Source: Candidatus Pacearchaeota archaeon
Lineage (GTDB): Archaea; Nanobdellota; Nanobdellia; Pacearchaeales; GW2011-AR1
Reading direction: 5' to 3'
DNA: 14,374 nucleotides
Assembly: GCA_002688335.1 (NCBI GenBank)
Contig: NZCQ01000003.1
Coordinates: 1 to 14,374, forward strand
In this document: positions 1 through 5,188 of the stretch, in pieces
Position numbering within the stretch: position 1 is the stretch's first letter
How the letters are laid out: every line of letters starts with the position of its first letter
Translations under genes and position numbers: made by a program
The notes under the pieces: generated by a model
The model's database searches: none
Told to the model about the DNA's origin: nothing
Seen by the model: the letters and a program-made list of their open reading frames with translations, nothing else

Positions 1-101
1 AGGAAGCTGATAAAGAGAACTTCAAAGAGTATGTGGCAAGGATGTTAAGACTTATTATAGACCAAGTAAGAACGTACGGGCACAAAAAGAAGAAAAAATA
101 A
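1..101 (+). CDS. 3' end of an unrecognised protein (partial)
   Basis: An open frame enters from the left edge (codons begin at base 3) and ends at TAA 99-101. The visible 32 residues begin EADKENFKEYVARMLRLIID and end in a run of lysines. This looks like an amphipathic helix with a basic tail, a common way for a protein to end. I do not recognise the family, and the start lies outside the window. A second frame is also open over the same bases (from 14) and runs into the integrase remnant, so which frame is coding here is judged only from residue composition. The 3' end carries an imperfect repeat (gtacgggcaca at 75-85, gtatgggcaca at 104-114), possibly a scar of rearrangement next to the broken integrase. 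Confidence 0.4.
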   Translation, partial: EADKENFKEYVARMLRLIIDQVRTYGHKKKKK

Positions 102-160
102 ATGTATGGGCACAGAATATTCCAATTGGAATAAATTTTACAGATAAAAGTGTTGGAATG

Positions 161-433
161 AAGGAAAGGGGTGGGGTATTTCTCTCTCAAAGAGAAGGGA
201 AATATAACAAAAGAACAATTCAACAAATAGTAAAAATGCTTCCAAAAAAGTTGGGATAAAAAAAGAACGTAACATCACACACCCTGAGACATAGTTTTGC
301 TACGCATCTTCTTGAATTGGGAGCAGACATAAGATACATTCAACAATTATTAGGGCATAAAGACTTGAAAACTACCCAAATTTATACTCATGTCGCAAAT
401 AAAGACATAAAAAACTTAGCTGATCTATTATGA
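161..433 (+). pseudogene. Tyrosine recombinase (XerA-like) C-terminal remnant
   Basis: The frame ending at TGA 431-433 gives the C-terminal part of a XerA/XerC/XerD-type site-specific recombinase. Visible are VFLSQREGKYNKRTIQQIVK, then the catalytic box HTLRHSFATHLLE (first H at 278), the LLGH motif, and TTQIYTHV with the nucleophilic tyrosine. In functional relatives the segment between these reads roughly GIKKNVT; here it reads G-stop-KKNVT, with TAA at 257-259 in the same frame. The first catalytic arginine, the beta-hairpin lysine and the N-terminal SAM-like domain are absent; only about 90 residues are recognisable. It is therefore a remnant rather than a gene. It lies about 110 bp upstream of a tRNA gene, a usual place for integrases of archaeal elements. 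The left limit is approximate, since sequence before about 161 is not recognisable as integrase. Confidence 0.8.
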
Positions 434-511
434 TTTCAAAGATTAGTTATTAATATCCTAATTTTGAGAATAATAACTCCCGCTTACTTAACAATGCAGG
501 TTAGAAGATAG

Positions 512-520
512 TTTTTTAAA
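512..520 (+). promoter_or_regulatory. TATA box of tRNA-Lys gene
   Basis: TTTTTTAAA is centred about 29 bp before the first tRNA base (546), so transcription would start about 3 nt upstream of the tRNA. That is the normal archaeal spacing. The rest of 434-545 holds no ORF and no other recognised signal. Inferred from position and composition only. Confidence 0.55.
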
Positions 521-545
521 CCATCTAATTCTTCTTTTTATTAAT

Positions 546-834
546 GGTTGCATAGCTCAGTCTGGTTAGAGCACCTGACTCTTAACATAATAGGAGCTTC
601 AATTGGAAACGATTGAATGAACACCTCTCAAATTCGGAGAAACCTGTAAAATGGCAACGCCGAGCTAAGCCCTTAGAAATAAGGTAAAGTGTAGAGACTT
701 GACGGGAGGAATCTAAAACTCGAAAGAGAAAAGATTAAGACAAAGTCCAGACCACGAACCTAAGAAATTAGGGCGGTGAAAACCGAAGTGTGTACGTAAT
801 CAGGGTGTCGGGGGTTCAAATCCCCCTGCGACCA
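546..834 (+). tRNA. tRNA-Lys(CUU), interrupted by a group I-like intron
   Basis: A complete cloverleaf can be drawn from two exons, 546-582 and 797-834, giving a 75-nt tRNA. The acceptor stem is GGTTGCA 546-552 with TGCGACC 827-833 (one T-G pair). The D stem is GCTC/GAGC. The anticodon stem is CCTGA 574-578 with TCAGG 800-804. The loop C-T-CTT-A-A carries anticodon CTT, so it should read AAG lysine codons. The T arm is GGGGG-TTCAAAT-CCCCC, and the discriminator is A834. The terminal CCA is not encoded beyond this, since TTT follows. The 214-nt insert lies between anticodon positions 35 and 36. The next gene on the opposite strand stops at 836, immediately beyond the tRNA. Confidence 0.93.
583..796 (+). 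ncRNA. Group I self-splicing intron (IC3-like) in tRNA-Lys anticodon loop
   Basis: The insert folds as a compact, ORF-less group I intron. P1: exon CTCT 579-582 pairs with GGAG 593-596, placing a U-G wobble at the 5' splice site, extended by T583-A592 and A584-T591. P2 is a hairpin at 600-615 with a GAAA loop. P3: CCTCTC 624-629 with GGGAGG 704-709. P4: TTCGG 633-637 with CCGAG 660-664. P6: CCTTA 671-675 with TAAGG 680-684, GAAA loop. P7: GACT 696-699 with AGTC 744-747. P8: AATCT 710-714 with AGATT 732-736, capped by CTC-GAAA-GAG 719-728. P9-region hairpins are 759-772 and 774-785, both with GAAA loops. The last base is G796, as group I splicing requires. The text around P4, P6 and P7 (aaattcggagaaacc, gtagagacttgacggg) resembles cyanobacterial tRNA-Leu introns from memory. 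Splicing itself is inferred. Confidence 0.92.
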
Positions 835-835
835 T

Positions 836-1519
836 TTATTTAATACCGGGGGAATTTTTTAAGAGATCTCCATGAACCTCTAGCAGAAATGATTTGAGAT
901 CTTTTTTTGGTATTTTATTATCATTATCTTTCTTCTGGAGATTCATCCATTCTTTTCCTTTATTAGAAACCTTGTATAATTTCACCAATTCTTCTTGATT
1001 ATCTCCGCTATTGAATAACATTGGATATATCCAATTTTCATAAATTTCATCCAATTCTTTTTTATTAAAATTGAAATCTTTTAAAATCTCTTTTTTCGTC
1101 AGTTCCTCTATTTCTGATTCGCTCAACAGATTTTTTGATTTTATAATCATCTCGTATAGTCTGTATTTTAATGGATTGACAAAATTTTTCCTCTTGTCTT
1201 TAGGGTCATTTAAATAGTCTATGAAAAAATCTACACTAGCATCGCTGTCTTTTAGTAACATTTCGTATATATTTTGACCATTTGTTTGTATAACTGTTTC
1301 TCTTCCTTGTTTTTTCTTTCCCTTTTCATCTTTAACATAGCTTTTTGAGATAACTCGTTCATTTTCCAAATATTTTAGGTGATGATATAATGCCCCCCAA
1401 CTAATCTTTAGTGCAGATTTTAATTCTGATGCACTTTTTGGTTTACGACATAATCTTAATATCTTCCTTCTGTTTTTATTTGCTATCATAGAAATGTATT
1501 TACTTTTTTCTGTATCCAT
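836..1519 (-). CDS. Winged-helix (ArsR/MarR-like) transcriptional regulator
   Basis: A 227-aa protein with an N-terminal winged helix-turn-helix at about residues 8-60. It shows the pattern NRRKILRLC, then SASELKSALKISWGALYHHLKYLENE, then a wing (SKSYVKDEKGKKKQGRETVIQTN). This is typical of archaeal ArsR-type regulators. The C-terminal 160 residues are helical, charged and not recognised; they may dimerise or sense a ligand. The ATG at 1519 fits a leaderless transcript from a TATA box at 1543-1548. It is divergent from the replication-module operon and shares its short intergenic region, so it could regulate that operon. Its stop is 2 bp past the end of the tRNA, which would make it the first gene inside an element inserted at the tRNA 3' end, if that is where the boundary lies. 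Confidence 0.8.
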   Translation of the reverse strand: MDTEKSKYISMIANKNRRKILRLCRKPKSASELKSALKISWGALYHHLKYLENERVISKSYVKDEKGKKKQGRETVIQTNGQNIYEMLLKDSDASVDFFIDYLNDPKDKRKNFVNPLKYRLYEMIIKSKNLLSESEIEELTKKEILKDFNFNKKELDEIYENWIYPMLFNSGDNQEELVKLYKVSNKGKEWMNLQKKDNDNKIPKKDLKSFLLEVHGDLLKNSPGIK

Positions 1520-1542
1520 TTTTATAATTGGGAAGAAGATTA

Positions 1543-1548
1543 TTTAAA
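1543..1548 (-). promoter_or_regulatory. TATA box for the winged-helix regulator gene
   Basis: TTTAAA (minus strand GAAAACTTTAAATAATC, with a purine-rich BRE-like stretch before it) is centred 26-27 bp upstream of the ATG at 1519. That spacing predicts transcription starting at or beside the start codon, a leaderless mRNA. The nearby repeated motif TCTAGA at 1555-1560 and 1562-1567 could be an operator. Confidence 0.6.
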
Positions 1549-1584
1549 GTTTTCTCTAGAATCTAGATAAAACATCTTCTAGTT

Positions 1585-1654
1585 ATTTTCTCTATTATAG
1601 CGAGTAAATAGAAAGGTTTAAATATAATTGTTTACTCTAGTTGATAGAGAAAAT
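1585..1654. promoter_or_regulatory. 70-bp dyad centred on the operon TATA box (putative operator)
   Basis: Two nested inverted repeats share exactly the same centre, 1619.5. The outer arms ATTTTCTCTAT (1585-1595) and ATAGAGAAAAT (1644-1654) match over 11 of 11 bases. The inner arms GAGTAAA (1602-1608) and TTTACTC (1631-1637) match over 7 of 7. The centre is the TATA element TTTAAA (1617-1622). The right outer arm overlaps the start codon of the first gene (ATG 1653). A dimeric or tetrameric repressor, such as the ribbon-helix-helix protein encoded next, would cover TATA and start site symmetrically. A role as a replication initiator site is an alternative. Confidence 0.7.
1617..1624 (+). promoter_or_regulatory. 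TATA box of the replication-module operon
   Basis: GAAAGG followed by TTTAAATA forms a BRE/TATA pair. The expected start site near 1646-1647 lies about 7 nt before the ATG at 1653, so the first gene would have almost no leader. This supports ATG 1653 over the in-frame TTG at 1641. Confidence 0.6.
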
Positions 1655-1823
1655 GAAAACAAAAACATCATATCGCAAATTATCAGCAGATTGTGAAAGA
1701 GATCTAAAGGAAAAAGCAATGAAAGCTGCTGGAATCCAAAAAAGAACACTAAGTAATTTTATTAGACTTGCTGTGTCTGAAAAAATTGAAGAGGTATTTG
1801 AAAATGCAAACAATAGAAATTAA
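1653..1823 (+). CDS. Small ribbon-helix-helix-like DNA-binding protein
   Basis: A 56-aa protein whose layout matches the Arc/MetJ/CopG ribbon-helix-helix fold. A short strand-like start (KTSYRKLSAD) is followed by helix A (CERDLKEKAMKAAG), a turn (IQKRT) and helix B (LSNFIRLAVSEKIEEVFEN). Such proteins bind palindromic operators as dimers and often autorepress plasmid or viral operons. A 70-bp dyad covers its own promoter. I chose ATG 1653 rather than TTG 1641 because the predicted transcription start falls after 1641. It overlaps the next gene by 20 nt, so the two are probably translated together. Family assignment is by pattern and length only; antitoxin-type function is possible, but no toxin partner follows. 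Confidence 0.6.
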   Translation: MKTKTSYRKLSADCERDLKEKAMKAAGIQKRTLSNFIRLAVSEKIEEVFENANNRN

Positions 1824-1998
1824 ACCTGAGGAAGTAAAAAAAGTTACTGAAGATTGTCTAGAAGTTTTAAGGAAGATTGAGAGTTATTTAGGAATTGATT
1901 TAATTTCATTAAATAAATCTGAAGCGGCAGCTGGTTCAATTGTTGATACCGAGCCAGCTACTGCGGCTATTTCTAACCATGATAAAGAAGATACTTAA
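1804..1998 (+). CDS. Small acidic hypothetical protein
   Basis: A 64-aa protein starting MQTIEIKPEEVKKVTED. The first 40 residues look like one or two amphipathic helices (EEVKKVTEDCLEVLRKIESYLG). The tail (EAAAGSIVDTEPATAAISNHDKEDT) is alanine/threonine-rich, acidic and probably unstructured. I do not recognise a family. A GAGGT ribosome-binding motif at 1791-1795, 8 nt before the ATG at 1804, supports this start over the upstream in-frame ATG at 1768. The overlap with the ribbon-helix-helix gene suggests translational coupling and possibly a partner relationship between the two small proteins. Confidence 0.55.
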   Translation: MQTIEIKPEEVKKVTEDCLEVLRKIESYLGIDLISLNKSEAAAGSIVDTEPATAAISNHDKEDT

Positions 1999-2043
1999 CA
2001 ATAAAAACTTTTTTGTTTTAGGTCTGGAGGTTTCTAAGTTAAG

Positions 2044-2166
2044 ATGAAATATTTTTCTAGTGTTTTAAATGCAGAGATTACTGAGGATGAAAAAGATATC
2101 AAGTCTAAAGACTTCTATACAGCATATGAAATTTGGTTAGATCAAAAGGAGGAGAAATATGACTAA
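2044..2166 (+). CDS. 40-aa hypothetical protein, translationally coupled to the primase gene
   Basis: A short ORF beginning MKYFSSVLNAEITEDEKDIK and ending EEKYD. It is preceded by a strong GGAGG motif at 2026-2030, though the 13-nt spacing is a little long. Its 3' end contains the primase gene's Shine-Dalgarno sequence, and its TAA (2164-2166) overlaps the primase start codon region (ATG 2159). This arrangement argues for a real coupled gene or leader peptide filling the 160-bp space before the primase. The product is acidic with no recognised domain. The alternative is that the first GGAGG and ATG are chance. Confidence 0.5.
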   Translation: MKYFSSVLNAEITEDEKDIKSKDFYTAYEIWLDQKEEKYD

Positions 2167-2899
2167 TAATTTTAGTGAGAAACAGAAAGAAGAATATGCT
2201 AGAAGATTTGGCCGTTGGATTAATGATGATGAAATAGTGTTTGATGCTGATGATCGTGAGAAGGGTTGGGAAGCTATAAACTTCATAGGTATCAATCTTT
2301 ATAATGAAGGTTATAATTTTAGAATTGAATATGCAGAAGGACAGAAAGGTCCTCATTTAATTGTGCCAGAAATTCACGGACTTGAGGAATTGACACCTGA
2401 ACAACTTTCGAGATATAAAGAGATGTTTATTAGAAAATTTACTCCTCATGAATATCATGTTTTTATGGATTTTAAAATGTGTTCAAAACATCGTGTCGCT
2501 GAACTCTGGAAACTCCACCATAAGTATGGCACAATTAAAAAAGTTATTGCAAAATTTAATGATCATTGTGATAATATCGAAGACTATGATCTATTAGAAA
2601 AGTGTAGGAATGAAGGTATTGGAGAGTCAGATAGGAAGATAATAAGGAACAAAAATGGAATAACTGCTAAGATTGTTGCAAAAGTTTCTATCATTGGTGT
2701 AGCTAGGAGGTATGGGATAGATGTTAGAAAGAATAAAGCTGTTTGCCCTTTTCATGCCGATAGAAATCCTAGTTTAAGTTTTGATGATACTAATGGGTTG
2801 TTTTATTGTTTTGGGTGTTGTAATGGAGGGAATATTATTGATTTTTTATCTAAATGTAAGGAACAGGGGTTAAAGAAAATTGAAATTAAAAATGGATAA
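2159..2899 (+). CDS. Putative minimal AEP-type primase with C-terminal CHC2-like zinc finger
   Basis: A 246-aa protein. Secure part: residues 196-229 form a DnaG-type CHC2 zinc finger, CPFH then CFGC (C196, H199, C217, C220), followed by NGGNIIDF, which binds DNA in primases. Inferred part: the N-terminal 130 residues carry spaced motifs like an archaeo-eukaryotic primase core. IVFDADD (D29, D31) fits motif I (DxD). EGQKGPHLIV (H66) fits motif II (GxxGxH). FMDFKMCSKHRVAELWKLHH (D104, H111, R112, H120) fits the motif III region. If right, it makes primers for the element's DNA replication. The usual DnaG order is zinc finger first, so the order here is reversed. AAGGAGGAG lies just before ATG 2159. 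The next gene overlaps by 8 nt and encodes the likely helicase. Confidence 0.65.
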   Translation: MTNNFSEKQKEEYARRFGRWINDDEIVFDADDREKGWEAINFIGINLYNEGYNFRIEYAEGQKGPHLIVPEIHGLEELTPEQLSRYKEMFIRKFTPHEYHVFMDFKMCSKHRVAELWKLHHKYGTIKKVIAKFNDHCDNIEDYDLLEKCRNEGIGESDRKIIRNKNGITAKIVAKVSIIGVARRYGIDVRKNKAVCPFHADRNPSLSFDDTNGLFYCFGCCNGGNIIDFLSKCKEQGLKKIEIKNG

Positions 2900-4964
2900 G
2901 TATAAAATTGAGGCTTTGCAGGAGTTAAAACAAGAAGCAGGAATAATTGTCAAATCTATTGATAAACCGTCAAATTTTGAAATTTTGAAATTAAAGAATC
3001 TTGGAATTTTTAAGGTTAAACCTCCTAAAATTTTAAAAGAGATAAAATTGCTATATGAAGCAATAGGTTATGATAGCCCCTTATCATATAAAATTTATGA
3101 ATTTAAATTCGGGATTGGACAAGGTCCAAAATTTCTGATTACAAATCCCAATGTAAAGATTAATAATGGAGAAGGTAAAAAATATATTCGTCCTTCAACA
3201 ATCTCAGGGGAAGATGATATATATAATAATTTTCCTTCAAAAAATATTGTTAAACATTTAGCAAAGTCTTTTTTGATAGATATAAAAGATGAGGATTCAA
3301 AAAAAGAAAAAACAACTGAAGAACTATGGAATGAAATATTATCAACTAATTCTGAATTTTATAAACCTACATCTCCCTTGAGCGAGGATAGTTTAGATAA
3401 AATAAAATCTTCAGATAATCAAACAATAAATAAAATAATTGACTTTTATTTGACTGAGGGTAATCTTATTGATCAAAGACTATTATTGGCTTCAAAATCT
3501 CATTTTTTAGACTACGATAATGATTTAGCTAAGCCTGAACATTTAATGCCATATAATCTTCATGCTGTGATTGTTACAAATACTAAAACAACTAAATCTT
3601 CAATTTATGAAAAGATTGGTGAAAAAAGAGAAAGAATGAGTATGGCTGGTGCATTAGGATTTTCAACTAGTAATGAATCTAATCAAGGGGATTTGAACGA
3701 GGTCATGGGAAGTTACGCAGTTGATGAGGTTCAAGAAAATCGCGAGACAAATGTAATCCAACAAACTTTAACTGCAATGGAAACAGGAAGAGTTGCAGTA
3801 AGTGTTGGAAAACAAACAGTAAGAACGGCAACTTGCGCAACACTAATATTCTTGACAAATCCTAAAGAATTATCTGATGCTAAGGATTATTGGGATCCTA
3901 AAAGAACTTCTATTGGAGCATTTAGAAGAGTTTGTGAGATATTAACTGATAATTATAGAGCATTTGGAAGCAGGATAGGAATTATCTTATTTGGGAATGA
4001 TTTTGTTAAAGCAAGAGGTTCAAGACCAGATTATAAAACTCATGAGGGAGTTAAAGCAATAGTGGATTCAATAAAACAGGAAGTAGCTCCGGAGTTTACA
4101 AAAATAATGCTTAATTCAGAGGTTCATGATTGGATGAATAGTGATTTGCCTTCAGAATATACAGCTAAAATTAAAACAACCTGCAAGGGCATTCCAATTC
4201 GGGAAGTTAGGGAAGTATGGGAAGGGCATAGTGAGGCATTTAGGCATATTAGGGGTGGTGCTGTAAGAAGAGCTTGTCTGGATTTTTTATTAAATATTTG
4301 GAATGGAAATTATGATATTGAAATGATTTTGAAGAAAGCTGAAATCTATTTGAATCAGATTTTAGAAATAAATCTCAATAGTTTAAATGAAATGGCAGAA
4401 ATATCAAATAACTATATGGAGGGATTTATAGATAATCTTATAGAGAAAGTTCAGCCTGATTATGTTAGACATTTTGTCATGATATTATTAAGTCATATCG
4501 ACAATAATCCTCATGTAAGAGAGAATTATATCTTGTTTGAAGATTTAAGAGATACCTTTGATAGAATTGATAATAGGAGTTTATTGTTTGGAGGTAAATA
4601 TAGTAGATGGAATGAAATTAAAGGAAAGTTTGGAAGTGTTAGACAAGCAATCCAAACCAAACTTCTTAATGATTTTGGAGTACAGTTCACGAAGATCGAG
4701 GGAGTATCTGCCTTTCAAATTATAAACTTGTTTAAATTTGAACAGTTTAAGGAGACAAGATTGTACAAACAACTATCTTTTCAAAGTGATGGTGTAAGTG
4801 GTGTAAGGAGTGTAGATGGTGTAAAAGCTAATAAGAATGCCCCAAATGCACCAAAAACACCATCTACACCACAAGTTAATAGTGATCAAGAAATAAACCA
4901 GGATTTGGATGAATCTGACCATGATGGGGGCGTTGAAAATGAATCAAAAGATGTTGGAATGTAA
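2892..4964 (+). CDS. Divergent MCM-like AAA+ ATPase, putative replicative helicase
   Basis: About 690 residues from ATG 2892. An in-frame TTG at 2880 would add four residues and cannot be excluded. Numbering from TTG, the ATPase core lies near 222-375. TNTKTTKSS at 233-241 aligns with the MCM Walker A (GDPGTAKSQ). GSYAVDEVQE at 277-286 aligns with MCM Walker B (GVxxIDEFDKM). QQTLTAMETGRVAVSVGKQT aligns with the MCM beta-alpha-beta insert (EAMEQQTVSIAKAG). TLIFLTNPKE at 321-330 aligns with sensor 1, and FGSRIGIILF (R365) with the arginine-finger region (LLSRFDLIF). Walker A has threonine in place of both usual glycines. The first 220 residues show no recognisable MCM OB-fold or zinc site. The C-terminal tail is asparagine/proline/aspartate-rich. 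It directly follows the putative primase, suggesting a primase-helicase pair. Confidence 0.7.
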   Translation: MDKYKIEALQELKQEAGIIVKSIDKPSNFEILKLKNLGIFKVKPPKILKEIKLLYEAIGYDSPLSYKIYEFKFGIGQGPKFLITNPNVKINNGEGKKYIRPSTISGEDDIYNNFPSKNIVKHLAKSFLIDIKDEDSKKEKTTEELWNEILSTNSEFYKPTSPLSEDSLDKIKSSDNQTINKIIDFYLTEGNLIDQRLLLASKSHFLDYDNDLAKPEHLMPYNLHAVIVTNTKTTKSSIYEKIGEKRERMSMAGALGFSTSNESNQGDLNEVMGSYAVDEVQENRETNVIQQTLTAMETGRVAVSVGKQTVRTATCATLIFLTNPKELSDAKDYWDPKRTSIGAFRRVCEILTDNYRAFGSRIGIILFGNDFVKARGSRPDYKTHEGVKAIVDSIKQEVAPEFTKIMLNSEVHDWMNSDLPSEYTAKIKTTCKGIPIREVREVWEGHSEAFRHIRGGAVRRACLDFLLNIWNGNYDIEMILKKAEIYLNQILEINLNSLNEMAEISNNYMEGFIDNLIEKVQPDYVRHFVMILLSHIDNNPHVRENYILFEDLRDTFDRIDNRSLLFGGKYSRWNEIKGKFGSVRQAIQTKLLNDFGVQFTKIEGVSAFQIINLFKFEQFKETRLYKQLSFQSDGVSGVRSVDGVKANKNAPNAPKTPSTPQVNSDQEINQDLDESDHDGGVENESKDVGM
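4810..4869. repeat. Inverted and iterated GGTGTA repeats within the helicase gene 3' end
   Basis: GTGTAGATGGTGT at 4810-4822 is a perfect 13-bp inverted match to ACACCATCTACAC at 4857-4869, with 34 bases between. Upstream, GGTGTAAG is iterated (roughly 4789-4806), so the motif occurs at least four times within 80 bp. The encoded residues form a low-complexity tail (GVSGVRSVDGVKANKNAPNA), which relaxes coding constraint. Iterons inside or next to rep genes commonly mark plasmid origins, but a simple low-complexity coding repeat would look similar. Confidence 0.6.
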
Positions 4965-5181
4965 ACACTGTGCAAGGGAATTTTATACAAAAAGTCATAC
5001 TCATTGTTACTGTAATGAAATTTGTAGGAGAGCAGCAAATTATAGAAAAGCTAATCCGAGAGCTTTTAAAGAAAAATGCAAAAGGATAGATTGTGAGAAG
5101 ATTGCCTCTGGATTTATTCATACAGTTCCTTACTGCAAGGAACATTATCTAAATCTAAAGAAAGATTTGAAAAGGAGTTAA
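4939..5181 (+). CDS. Small double zinc-finger protein
   Basis: An 80-aa protein starting MNQKMLECKHCAREF. It shows two candidate zinc sites: CKHC with CYCNEIC (treble-clef-like, followed by RRAANYRKANPR), and CKRIDC with YCKEHY. Small proteins with a Cys-rich N-terminal finger and a basic RRAANYRK helix are frequent in phages and plasmids and probably bind nucleic acid; the exact family is not recognised. ATG 4939 was chosen because a GGGGG stretch lies about 8 nt upstream; ATG 4951 is possible, and ATG 4909 would overlap the previous gene further. It overlaps the helicase gene by 26 nt and is 7 bp before the next gene, so it belongs to the same operon and may assist replication or regulate it. 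Confidence 0.65.
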   Translation: MNQKMLECKHCAREFYTKSHTHCYCNEICRRAANYRKANPRAFKEKCKRIDCEKIASGFIHTVPYCKEHYLNLKKDLKRS

Positions 5182-5188
5182 AATAAAA

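Noticed and set aside
583..796. Bulge-helix-bulge tRNA intron at the usual 37/38 site
   Set aside because: The insert is far longer than usual and the full set of group I helices plus U-G and terminal G rules is met. A cut at 37/38 is formally possible because of repeated T/A bases at the junctions, but no bulge-helix-bulge structure was evident.
797..834. tRNA 3' end as attL with a matching attR in the window
   Set aside because: No second copy of the T-arm and acceptor sequence (tcaaatccccctgcgacca) was found by eye to the right of the tRNA.
4876..5145. Leftward ORF opposite the zinc-finger gene, and similar ORFs opposite 2105-2356, 5554-5736, 5773-6081, 6395-6613 and 7781-8149
   Set aside because: Their residue make-up is phenylalanine/serine/isoleucine-rich as expected for antisense shadows of lysine-rich genes, and none has a promoter or ribosome-binding motif.
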